6,225 nucleotides of DNA, taken from assembly GCA_014804225.1 (NCBI GenBank), contig JAAVAF010000138.1, forward strand, positions 1 to 6,225, in the 5' to 3' direction. Positions 1-5,724 of the stretch are shown here, piece by piece (within the stretch, counting starts at the first letter, position 1; every line of letters begins with the position of its first letter). The position numbers were made by a program, and so were the translations under genes. Source of the DNA: Lachnospiraceae bacterium (GTDB lineage Bacteria; Bacillota; Clostridia; Lachnospirales; Lachnospiraceae). The notes under the pieces were generated by a model. It made no database searches, was not told the DNA's origin, and was given only the letters and a program-made list of their open reading frames with translations.

Positions 1-127
1 CCGCCTTGTCATATGCCGCTGCAATCTCCACAGGATCACCCGCATCAACCAGATTGACAAAATTGACACCTTTTACAACCCGTCCGTTATTGATATCCAG
101 ACAGGGAATAATTCTCTTTGTAATCAT
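1..127 (-). CDS. hisF: Imidazole glycerol phosphate synthase subunit HisF (N-terminal 42 residues; runs off the left edge)
   Basis: HisF is the cyclase (synthase) subunit of the cytoplasmic HisF-HisH complex. It uses ammonia from HisH to convert PRFAR to imidazole glycerol phosphate and AICAR in histidine biosynthesis. Only the N-terminus is here. It starts MITKRIIPCLDINNGRVVKG and continues with GVNFVNLVDAGDP, the first strand and loop of the HisF (beta-alpha)8 barrel. Asp11 matches the family's catalytic aspartate in the CLD motif, and Lys19 in RVVKG is also conserved. The ATG at 127-125 is supported by an AGGAG Shine-Dalgarno about 10 nt upstream. The start lies 22 bp after the hisH stop, so the two are almost certainly co-transcribed. 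Recognition is confident despite the short length. The second catalytic Asp and the phosphate-binding loops lie outside the window. Confidence 0.96.
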   Translation of the reverse strand, partial: MITKRIIPCLDINNGRVVKGVNFVNLVDAGDPVEIAAAYDKA

Positions 128-149
128 GATTAACCTACTCCTATCTCAA

Positions 150-755
150 CTATACCATCAAGAAATTTTTCAAAATCCGCAACCCCACATCAGAACTTTT
201 TTCCGGGTGAAACTGACACGCAAACACATTTCCTTGTTCAACTGAGGCATGAATATGCGCCGCATACTCCGTTGTTGCTGTCACAATTTCCGGCTCTTGC
301 GCCTGCAAATAATAAGAATGCACAAAGTACACATACGCCTCCTCCGCTATCCCTTGAAACAGTCTGCCCTTATTTGGAAAGCGAAGCGAATTCCAGCCAA
401 TCTGAGGAACCTTTAACCCTTCTTTATTTGGTATTCTGACAATCTTTCCTTTCAAAACACCAAGCCCCTCAACATCAGGCGATTCCTCGCTTGTCTCAAA
501 CAAAAGTTGAAGTCCTAAGCAAATGCCTAGAAATGGCGTATTCTTTTTGACAACTTCTTTGATCACATCAACCAGTCCATAAGTATGCAGCTTTTCCATC
601 GCATCCCCAAAAGCACCGACTCCCGGCAGAATAATCCTGTCAGCCTTCCATATCGCATCACGGTCCCGTGTAATCACAACAGGCTCACCAAGTGCGGACA
701 ATGCCTTCTCAACACTCTTAATATTTCCCGCATCATAATCAATCACTGCTACCAT
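150..755 (-). CDS. hisH: Imidazole glycerol phosphate synthase glutaminase subunit HisH
   Basis: HisH is the class I (triad) glutamine amidotransferase subunit of imidazole glycerol phosphate synthase. It hydrolyses glutamine and passes ammonia to HisF, whose gene follows 22 bp downstream. The 201-residue length is normal for a complete HisH. The N-terminus has the VAVIDYDAGNIKSVEKAL pattern. ILPGVGAFGDAM (about residues 42-53) is the oxyanion-loop region, and Cys79 in LGICLGLQ is the nucleophile. PQIGWN (117-122) and YFVHSYY (143-149) are family signatures, and QFHPEKS supplies His183 and Glu185 of the triad. The ATG at 755-753 gives the expected N-terminus, but its ribosome binding site is weak: AAAGG sits about 11 nt upstream. 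No hisA lies between hisH and hisF, unlike many his operons. An intrinsic terminator ends only 23 nt before the start codon, so how the gene is transcribed is not obvious. Confidence 0.97.
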   Translation of the reverse strand: MVAVIDYDAGNIKSVEKALSALGEPVVITRDRDAIWKADRIILPGVGAFGDAMEKLHTYGLVDVIKEVVKKNTPFLGICLGLQLLFETSEESPDVEGLGVLKGKIVRIPNKEGLKVPQIGWNSLRFPNKGRLFQGIAEEAYVYFVHSYYLQAQEPEIVTATTEYAAHIHASVEQGNVFACQFHPEKSSDVGLRILKNFLMV

Positions 756-778
756 CGTTTTCCCAGCCTTTCATAATC

Positions 779-806
779 AAAAAATCGAGCGTCAGCACGC
801 TCGATT
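779..806 (-). terminator. Intrinsic terminator (10-bp stem, 4-nt loop, T6) just upstream of hisH
   Basis: Read on the minus strand, AATCGAGCGT, loop GCTG and ACGCTCGATT form a perfect 10-bp stem. Six consecutive T follow (plus-strand A run 779-784; two further T belong to the stem base). This is a canonical Rho-independent terminator in the direction of all genes here. It would end transcripts of the acidic membrane-protein gene. Only 23 nt separate its T-tract from the hisH ATG, so it could instead act as an attenuator inside a hisH leader. The sequence alone does not decide between these. Confidence 0.85.
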
Positions 807-807
807 G

Positions 808-826
808 CAAAAAGCTTCGCTTTTTG
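808..826 (-). repeat. Stem-loop CAAAAAGC-GAA-GCTTTTTG
   Basis: A perfect 8-bp inverted repeat with a 3-nt GAA loop (minus strand) lies one base from the base of the terminator hairpin. An outer ATTG/CAAT pairing could extend it past an AAA bulge. That extension would use three bases of the terminator stem, so the two structures could compete slightly. It ends in TTTTTG, but the T run is inside the stem, so it is not a terminator by itself. It may be part of a repeated intergenic element. Confidence 0.6.
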
Positions 827-832
827 TTTCAA

Positions 833-849
833 TGCGTTTCGCTGTCGCA
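833..849 (-). repeat. Small stem-loop TGCG-N9-CGCA
   Basis: A 4-bp stem (plus 833-836 with 846-849) encloses a 9-nt loop, ACAGCGAAA on the minus strand. It is too short to be meaningful alone. It is listed because it is one of four consecutive potential hairpins in the 147-bp gap between the acidic membrane-protein gene and hisH. Confidence 0.3.
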
Positions 850-864
850 ATTTCCTATAGCATG

Positions 865-904
865 AAAAGTGGGATCACGCCGCCGCGCAATCCCACACAC
901 TTTT
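865..904 (-). terminator. Probable terminator hairpin directly after the acidic membrane-protein gene
   Basis: On the minus strand the stop codon of the acidic gene runs straight into this hairpin. The stem is GTGGGAT/ATCCCAC (7 bp) around a 14-nt GC-rich loop, followed by TTTTC. The flanking AAAAGTG can alternatively pair with CACTTTT, giving a longer bulged stem with the A and T tracts facing each other. The position and the short T-tract fit a terminator for the upstream gene. The large loop and only four T make it weaker than the one at 779-806. Confidence 0.6.
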
Positions 905-2930
905 ACTGTTTCGTTATAATGTCATTCAGCGCCATCGTATAGGCAAGCGCATCATCATAACGCAGCAAATCTCTTGCCTGCTCTTCGTTCAGTCCGTATT
1001 TTGTTTCCAATTCATTCAAAATGGTATTCTTGATGCTGTCAACTTCACTCAACACTCCGTATTGCTCCGCCTCGGCATTGATATTATCATACGCCTCAAT
1101 ACCGTGAAGCAAAGCGTCCAAAGCTTCCCGTTCCCGATTGAGCTTTAAATTATTCTGATACGAATTACACCAACATTGCATTTTTAAGATAACTTCACTT
1201 CTTGCCTGAATCAAACCGTCTGAGTCATTCAACTCCATTCCATAAGTGGAAAGATACACACTCTTATAATCACCATCGTAGAACGCTCTTCTCGCAACAT
1301 TGATATATCCCTGATTGGAAAGGACTGTTGTAGACACAAAGACTGCCCCAAACACAGAAGCACCAAATACAGCCACTGCCGCAATTTTCTTAGGCGGAAT
1401 ACGCTTTGCCCGCTTGGCTGCCTCTGCCTCCTGCTTTGCTTTCTTTGCCGCTGCCTTTTCCGCTTTCGCCGCTTCTTTTTCCTTCTTCTTGGCTGCCGCC
1501 GCATCTGCTTTTGCTTTCTTTGCCGCCGCCTTTTCTTCTGCCTTTGCCTTCTTTTCCTCGTCCTTGGCAATCTTATCTTGTTCTTTCTTTTCCTTCTCTT
1601 CCTGTTTCTTTGCTGCCCTTGCCTCGTCCTCAGCAGCATATTCTTCTTCTGTCGGTCCGGGAAGATCCTCGGTCAGCATATTCAGGAATTTTCCAACCGT
1701 TCCTGGTTCCTTCTCTTCCTTCTTCTTTTTCTTCTCTTTTGCAGACTCCTTATTCTCCGCTTCCTCAGCCTCTGCATCTTTCTTCCGTGCAACTGGCATT
1801 TCAGGAAGAGGCACACCGTCGTCTTCTACAATATCTTTTACACCGGCGTTTACCAACTCTGCCTCGTCATCCGCCATTTGATTAAGCAGATCCATCATCT
1901 CATCCTGAATTGGCTCTTTACTGTCGGACTTTTTCAGAATATCGTTGATTTCTGCAAGATCTGCGTCATCATCAAGCATGCTCAGCACATCTTCCATCTC
2001 GTCATCTGAACCCTCTTCCTTGATATCAGAAAGATCATCATCTCCCATACCTTCCAAATCCAACTCGCCAAGCCTGAGATCATCAGATTCCTCTGTTTCC
2101 GATGCCTCCAGCAATACTTCCTCAGGCGTTACTTCTTCCTCATTCTCCGAAGCTTCCTCCTCAAGTGCAACTTCCTCCGATATCTCAGACACTATTTCTT
2201 CAAGTATCGGCTCCTCCGACACAGTATCCTCTGTTTCCGCAGAAGCTGCTTCCTCGGGTGCCACTGGCGCTATTTCCTCCATTGCAGCTTCCTCTAACGC
2301 CTCCAGCTCTGCTTCTTGTACATCACCTTCCGCCGACATTTCTGTATCAACACCCTCAATATTTAATTCATCCGATGCCGTCGTATCAATATCTTCAATA
2401 TTTAATTCACCCGACGCCGTCGTATCAGCATCTTCAATATTTAATTCACCCGACGCTGTCATATCAATATCTTCAATACTCAATTCATCCGATGCCGTTG
2501 TATCAATATCCTCAATACTTAATTCATCCGATGCCGTCGCATCAATATCTTCAATACTTAACTCATCCGACGCTGTCATATCAATATCTTCAATACTTAA
2601 TTCATCTGACATTGGCAAATCGTTTTCGTCCGTCTGCGGCTCGTCCGCTATCTCCGCAACAGATACTGCTTCCGTTTCACTGCTTTCTTCTGAAACCTCC
2701 ACCGGTTCAATAACATCTGCTATTTCAGGTTCATCCACCGCTTCTGACACCCCTGCGCTTTCAGTCGCCTCCGCATTGGCTTCCTCCGACACAGCCTCCT
2801 CTGCTGTCGACGCAAGTTCTTCCTCCGTTTCCTCAACCAACGACATTTCTTCTGCCTCCGTTTCTTCTGCTATGTCCGGCTCTGTTACTGATTTCAGTAA
2901 TTTATCCAGATAATTTTCTTCCGCGCCCAT
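903..2930 (-). CDS. Acidic, repeat-containing single-pass membrane protein of unknown function
   Basis: I do not recognise a named family for this 675-residue protein. Residues 1-370 are extremely acidic and low in complexity (Glu, Asp, Ala, Ser). They include seven tandem 13-residue units at 108-198 (consensus SDELSIEDIDTTA) and short acidic helices such as EMEDVLSMLDDD and EMMDLLNQMADDEAE. Residues 380-510 are Lys/Ala/Glu-rich and probably form a long charged helix or coiled coil, interrupted by a hydrophobic patch, VGKFLNMLTEDLPG (412-425). A single membrane segment at about 516-537 follows the basic KRAKRIPPKK, so the N-terminal part should be cytoplasmic and residues 540-675 outside. The outer part looks helical and TPR-like, with a CWC motif (Cys586, Cys588). 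There is no signal peptide. The ATG has GGAGGGG at 7-nt spacing. The gene follows the sirtuin-like gene by 65 bp with no clear promoter, so co-transcription is likely. A scaffold or polar-landmark role is only an analogy. Confidence 0.85.
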   Translation of the reverse strand: MGAEENYLDKLLKSVTEPDIAEETEAEEMSLVEETEEELASTAEEAVSEEANAEATESAGVSEAVDEPEIADVIEPVEVSEESSETEAVSVAEIADEPQTDENDLPMSDELSIEDIDMTASDELSIEDIDATASDELSIEDIDTTASDELSIEDIDMTASGELNIEDADTTASGELNIEDIDTTASDELNIEGVDTEMSAEGDVQEAELEALEEAAMEEIAPVAPEEAASAETEDTVSEEPILEEIVSEISEEVALEEEASENEEEVTPEEVLLEASETEESDDLRLGELDLEGMGDDDLSDIKEEGSDDEMEDVLSMLDDDADLAEINDILKKSDSKEPIQDEMMDLLNQMADDEAELVNAGVKDIVEDDGVPLPEMPVARKKDAEAEEAENKESAKEKKKKKEEKEPGTVGKFLNMLTEDLPGPTEEEYAAEDEARAAKKQEEKEKKEQDKIAKDEEKKAKAEEKAAAKKAKADAAAAKKKEKEAAKAEKAAAKKAKQEAEAAKRAKRIPPKKIAAVAVFGASVFGAVFVSTTVLSNQGYINVARRAFYDGDYKSVYLSTYGMELNDSDGLIQARSEVILKMQCWCNSYQNNLKLNREREALDALLHGIEAYDNINAEAEQYGVLSEVDSIKNTILNELETKYGLNEEQARDLLRYDDALAYTMALNDIITKQ
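2337..2609 (-). repeat. Seven tandem 39-bp repeats encoding a 13-residue acidic motif
   Basis: Seven in-frame units of 39 bp with no spacers encode residues 108-198 of the acidic membrane protein. The first four read SDELSIEDID followed by MTA, ATA, TTA and MTA. Units five and six drift to SGELNIED, and the last to SDELNIEGVDTEM. Nucleotide identity between units is high, differing by a few bases each, which points to recent expansion by slippage or recombination. Unit number could vary between strains without breaking the frame. Confidence 0.93.
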
Positions 2931-2995
2931 AAATAAGCCCCTCCGTCCTCATTCTCTATATATCATACGCATCAAATGATGATACACTTTTCGAG

Positions 2996-3802
2996 CTACT
3001 CTATTGCATTCAGGAAGTCTACAGCATTCTTTCCAATGCTAATGCCCTTCTCTTCAAGCTCTTTTGTCATATGATATAGTTGTTCATTTATCCGAAAAAA
3101 GTCTGCTTTTTCATTATAGTATGCAACCTTTTCAAACGGCCACCTTATGATACTCGGCAATCCCATTCCCACGCCAAGCTCTATCAAACAAATTTTTTTG
3201 TTGAGTGTTCGCTGCAGCCACTGTGTATATTTTTCCCACTGCGGCTTGTAACCGCTCTCCGCATAATCCTTTTCACACAATACATTGTTAAATGCTAATG
3301 GTTTCCCACACAAAGGACATACCGGACGCTCAAGGGAATCCAATCCCACACCATCCAAAAGCGCCTGTTGCATCAGCTCCACAAAATCATCGGGCAGTGT
3401 TAAATCCTCTGTGCACTTCGCACTGCATTGAAGCGCTCTGTAGCTTCCGCACGGCTCTACAATCCGTTCTCTATCAAATCCCGCCTTATCAATATTTTCG
3501 TCGATACAGGTTGTCACAATAAAATAATCCTTGTCTTTTATGATATCATACAGTTTTCTGTATGCTTCAACAAGTCTTCCCTCATTATGCTGTTCAATAT
3601 AGCATTTCTCCAAAAAAGGAACGATCCATTCAAGCGTTGGATTTGTGTCAACCTCCTCCAGTGCAGTCATCAGCAGGGAAAATTTGCCAATATCCTCGAA
3701 GCCTTCATTAAACTCTTCACCAATCCCTACAAGCACCACTTGTGCCTCATCAATCTTCTTCCTAAAAAGATTTTGCTTTTCTATGACTTCTGACTTTTCC
3801 AT
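2996..3802 (-). CDS. Divergent sirtuin (Sir2)-fold protein with substituted active-site residues
   Basis: The 268-residue protein shows the Sir2 motif order. VVLVGIGEEF (22-31) is in place of the NAD-binding GAG loop. VTTCIDENIDKAGF (96-109) aligns without gaps to the TQNIDGLHxRAG motif. EPCGSY (116-121) replaces the catalytic HG loop. Zinc ligands are Cys126-x3-Cys130 and Cys162-x2-Cys165. IELGVGMGLPS (207-217) and FFRIN (235-239) match the second nucleotide-binding segment. The TT-x-xD...KAGF...GxY...QCxxxC spacing is closest, from memory, to class M sirtuins, which ADP-ribosylate lipoyl carrier proteins. However, the catalytic Asn position is Cys99 and the His position (reported as Gln in class M) is Cys118, so ordinary deacetylase activity is doubtful. 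No macrodomain, GcvH-like or lipoate ligase gene is nearby. AGGAG lies 5 nt before the ATG. The gene is 71 bp after cheV and 65 bp before the acidic membrane protein, on the same strand. Confidence 0.8.
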   Translation of the reverse strand: MEKSEVIEKQNLFRKKIDEAQVVLVGIGEEFNEGFEDIGKFSLLMTALEEVDTNPTLEWIVPFLEKCYIEQHNEGRLVEAYRKLYDIIKDKDYFIVTTCIDENIDKAGFDRERIVEPCGSYRALQCSAKCTEDLTLPDDFVELMQQALLDGVGLDSLERPVCPLCGKPLAFNNVLCEKDYAESGYKPQWEKYTQWLQRTLNKKICLIELGVGMGLPSIIRWPFEKVAYYNEKADFFRINEQLYHMTKELEEKGISIGKNAVDFLNAIE

Positions 3803-3837
3803 CTTGTCTCCTAATAATAATTTACTATTATCTTATA

Positions 3838-3865
3838 AGAGCCGGGGGTTTTAGCTCCCGGCTCT
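3838..3865 (-). terminator. GC-rich hairpin after cheV, possibly a partial terminator
   Basis: A 9-bp perfect stem AGAGCCGGG/CCCGGCTCT, extendable by a G-C and a G-U pair, begins 8 nt after the cheV stop. On the minus strand it is followed by TATAAGATAATAG rather than a T run, so termination is likely incomplete. It could instead protect the cheV 3' end or set a lower level for the downstream sirtuin-like gene. The plus-strand side (ACATTCC) is no better as a terminator tail. Confidence 0.55.
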
Positions 3866-3873
3866 ACATTCCT

Positions 3874-4773
3874 TTATTCTTTTGCAAGTAAATCATCAAT
3901 AATCTTTACAAGATTTCCAATTTCAGGTTTTGAAAGCTGCGCATCCGCACCAAGCTCATTACCTTTTCTGCGCATTTCATCATTTACAAGAGAGGAGAAA
4001 ATAATTACCGGAATTTGCTTTGTTTCTTCATCAGATTTTACAAGCTTAGTCAGACGATGTCCATCCATCAACGGCATCTCAATATCCGTGATGAGCAGCT
4101 TAACACCCTCCTCTAATTTTCCTGACTCTCTGCATGTGTTTATGTACTCCCATGCTTCCTCGCCGTTTTCCGTCTTGATTATATTATCATATCCCGCTTT
4201 CTTGAGCGAATCAACAATCAGTTTTCTAAGCAATGATGAATCCTCCGCAATCAAAATGGGAACATTGCTCTCTTTTCTTACACCAAGTGCTTCAATCTCC
4301 GTCACTTTCAAACCAGTTTCCGGATTGATATCTGTAATAATCTTCTCAAAATCAAGAATGATAATAAGCTTTCCGTTAATCTTAATAATACCTGTTGATA
4401 TACCGTCCTCCGCCGTTGTCACGGTTGCGCCCGGTTTAATAATATCTACCCATGATACACGGTGAATACCTATAACAGCGTCTACATGAAATGCAATATC
4501 TAATTTATTAAAGCTTGTGATAATAAACAGACCTCCCGGCTGAGATTGTCCACGCTGCAAACAATTCTTTAAGTCAATTGCCGTAATCATAGCGTCACGC
4601 GGCATAAAAATCCCTTCCACGCTGGGATGTGCATTTGGCACGGGGGTTACGGGTGAGTAAGGAATAATTTCTCTAATCTTCGCCACATTAATACCGTAAG
4701 AGTTGCCGTCTACTACAAATTCCAACACCTCTAATTCATTTGTTCCATTTTCCAAGAGAATCTTAGTCTCCAT
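3874..4773 (-). CDS. cheV: CheV-type chemotaxis coupling protein (CheW domain plus response-regulator receiver)
   Basis: CheV proteins join chemoreceptors to the CheA kinase in polar arrays. Phosphorylation of their receiver tunes this coupling during adaptation. In this 299-residue protein, residues 14-150 form a CheW domain, with LEFVVDGNSYGINVAKIREII, PVPNAHPSVEGIF and the LIIILDFEKI strand near the end. Residues 172-299 form a receiver. It has the acidic pair Glu177-Asp178, phosphoacceptor Asp230 in TDIEMPLMDG, switch Ser260 and conserved Lys282 in SKPE, so phosphorylation should be intact. Length and domain order are typical of CheV. The ATG has a GGAGG at 6-nt spacing, and a sigma-A-type promoter lies about 85 bp upstream. 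No other chemotaxis gene is in the window. It is followed by a hairpin and then, 71 bp on, by the sirtuin-like gene. The presence of cheV implies a motile organism. Confidence 0.95.
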   Translation of the reverse strand: METKILLENGTNELEVLEFVVDGNSYGINVAKIREIIPYSPVTPVPNAHPSVEGIFMPRDAMITAIDLKNCLQRGQSQPGGLFIITSFNKLDIAFHVDAVIGIHRVSWVDIIKPGATVTTAEDGISTGIIKINGKLIIILDFEKIITDINPETGLKVTEIEALGVRKESNVPILIAEDSSLLRKLIVDSLKKAGYDNIIKTENGEEAWEYINTCRESGKLEEGVKLLITDIEMPLMDGHRLTKLVKSDEETKQIPVIIFSSLVNDEMRRKGNELGADAQLSKPEIGNLVKIIDDLLAKE

Positions 4774-4858
4774 ATTAAACCTCCATTCTACCGGTCAATC
4801 CAAGTATAAGTTTTTTTATTATCATCACTGCTTTGCCGGACTTTCAACCTTATATATG

Positions 4859-4888
4859 ATTATAACATATACCCAGTCATAATTACAA
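4859..4888 (-). promoter_or_regulatory. Probable sigma-A promoter for cheV
   Basis: On the minus strand TTGTAA (4888-4883) and TATAAT (4864-4859) are separated by 18 bp. That is a perfect -10 and a 4-of-6 -35. The sequence upstream of the -35 is very AT-rich and could serve as an UP element. The predicted start is near 4852, giving a leader of about 78 nt before the cheV ATG. It is not a sigma-D/sigma-28 motility promoter (no GCCGATAA-type -10), so cheV appears to be housekeeping-transcribed here. Confidence 0.72.
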
Positions 4889-4892
4889 ATAT

Positions 4893-4921
4893 TTTAAGAA
4901 AATTTTTAACTTTTTCTTAAA
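4893..4921. repeat. AT-rich 10-bp inverted repeat between the lipoprotein stop and the cheV promoter
   Basis: TTTAAGAAAA and TTTTCTTAAA form perfect 10-bp arms around a 9-nt loop. The repeat begins at the base next to the lipoprotein stop codon and ends 4 bp before the cheV -35. It contains only one G-C pair per arm. As RNA it could mark the 3' end of the kinase-lipoprotein transcript. As DNA it could be an operator or UP element for cheV. Termination would be weak because the stem is AT-only apart from that one pair. Confidence 0.55.
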
Positions 4922-5710
4922 CTATCTTATTTTAATCGAACAACTGCCGTTTGATGACGTGATTTGAAGCATTAGCGACGTAATATCGCTGTCCGACATT
5001 TCATCGATTTGCGCGACCGCAACCACATCTGTTTTTTCGCCCGCCTCAATCGTTCCGATAAAGGACATCATATCATCGGGCAGTATCGGCATCTCCTCCG
5101 CGCTTTTTGTAACCGCATCATTAATCGTTACCCGAAGCCGCAATTCGTAGTCAAACATCTGACAGTCAACTGCTTCCTCCGTGTCATTTTCAAGGTCAAA
5201 ATGCATTACGAGAAGTTTTCCACCCTCCTTTGCGTCAATACCGCTAAATCCCGACGCATTCTGTGGATAGGAATCGCAGATTTCAAATGATTGATAGCGA
5301 AGCAGCACATTTTCCGCAAGTCCAAGCTCCGGCACAAGGTCTGTACCCATATCGACAAGCATCTGCACAGGTGCCTCTTCAGAAGCTTCCTCTTCTTGCT
5401 CCTCGGTTAAATCTGCCTCTGGTACTGCCTCCTCTTGTGTTTTTTCCTCCGCGTCAGCTTCCTCGGTCTGCTGTGTCGTTTCCGACTCCTGCATCATCTC
5501 CTCTAACGCTCTCTGATTCAGCGCAGCGGCAAGCTCATCATCACTGACAAGCATATAATTGTAATTCGGCGAATATTTGAGCAACAATCCCGAAGCATAC
5601 TCCGCCACCATTTCAGACTCCTCTGACGATAACTCCGGCATCGAATCGATACACCCGGTAAGCATTACCGCCGATATCGCCAAAACTCCTAATATTTTGT
5701 ACTTTTTCAA
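4922..5710 (-). CDS. Lipoprotein with acidic linker and C-terminal beta-rich domain, unknown function
   Basis: This is a complete 262-residue secreted lipoprotein. MKKYK starts a signal peptide with hydrophobic ILGVLAISAVM and a lipobox LTGC, so Cys20 is the predicted lipidated residue and the protein should sit on the outer face of the membrane. Residues 24-66 contain a short helical or mixed segment. Residues 68-115 are a Glu/Thr/Gln/Ala-rich linker of low complexity. Residues 120-262 look like a beta-sandwich, with strands such as KLLVMHFDLEND and TDVVAVAQID. They recall the DUF4352/DUF5067 type of extracellular immunoglobulin-like domain, but I cannot confirm that. Translation starts at a TTG (5710-5708), supported by GGAGG at 7-nt spacing. 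No ATG gives a signal peptide with this ribosome binding site. The gene begins 14 bp after the histidine kinase stop, so the two are probably co-expressed. A role in modulating that sensor is inference. Confidence 0.85.
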   Translation of the reverse strand: MKKYKILGVLAISAVMLTGCIDSMPELSSEESEMVAEYASGLLLKYSPNYNYMLVSDDELAAALNQRALEEMMQESETTQQTEEADAEEKTQEEAVPEADLTEEQEEEASEEAPVQMLVDMGTDLVPELGLAENVLLRYQSFEICDSYPQNASGFSGIDAKEGGKLLVMHFDLENDTEEAVDCQMFDYELRLRVTINDAVTKSAEEMPILPDDMMSFIGTIEAGEKTDVVAVAQIDEMSDSDITSLMLQITSSNGSCSIKIR

Positions 5711-5724
5711 AACAGCACCTCCAC

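Larger units (their letters stand above)
756..902 (-). other. Gene-free stretch with four stem-loops between the acidic membrane-protein gene and hisH
   Basis: This 147-bp gap contains no credible coding sequence. In transcription order it holds a terminator-like hairpin (904-865), a small TGCG/CGCA hairpin (849-833), an 8-bp hairpin (826-808) and a strong intrinsic terminator (806-779), followed by the weak hisH ribosome binding site. I could not find a convincing -35/-10 pair for hisH. A TGCTATAGG at about 864-856 resembles an extended -10 but has no good -35. The density of hairpins suggests either a leader with alternative structures or an inserted repetitive element. Confidence 0.55.

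Noticed and set aside
739..774. Eleven-codon minus-strand frame beginning MKGWEN that overlaps the hisH start
   Set aside because: No ribosome binding site precedes it, it has no histidine-rich run as expected of a his leader peptide, and its length is what chance would give.
1315..1881. Plus-strand Phe/Ala/Ser-rich frame opposite the Lys/Ala/Glu helix
   Set aside because: It is the complement of AAG/GCN/GAA-rich codons; the low-complexity translation is an artefact.
2337..2609. CRISPR-like array
   Set aside because: The 39-bp units are contiguous with no spacers and encode an in-frame protein repeat.
1945..2913. Long plus-strand open frame, Ser-rich, opposite the acidic gene
   Set aside because: It mirrors the repetitive minus-strand coding sequence (Glu/Asp codons read back as Ser/Ile). 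It has no ribosome binding site or recognisable domain, and the minus-strand gene has a clear start and membrane segment.
2970..2981. Palindrome catcaaatgatg upstream of the acidic membrane-protein gene
   Set aside because: Only 5-bp arms and no associated -35/-10 pair; too short to call an operator.
4774..4852. A riboswitch (for example cyclic-di-GMP) in the cheV leader
   Set aside because: I found no conserved aptamer core and only a 4-bp CCGG/CCGG pairing, which is not enough to support a structured leader.
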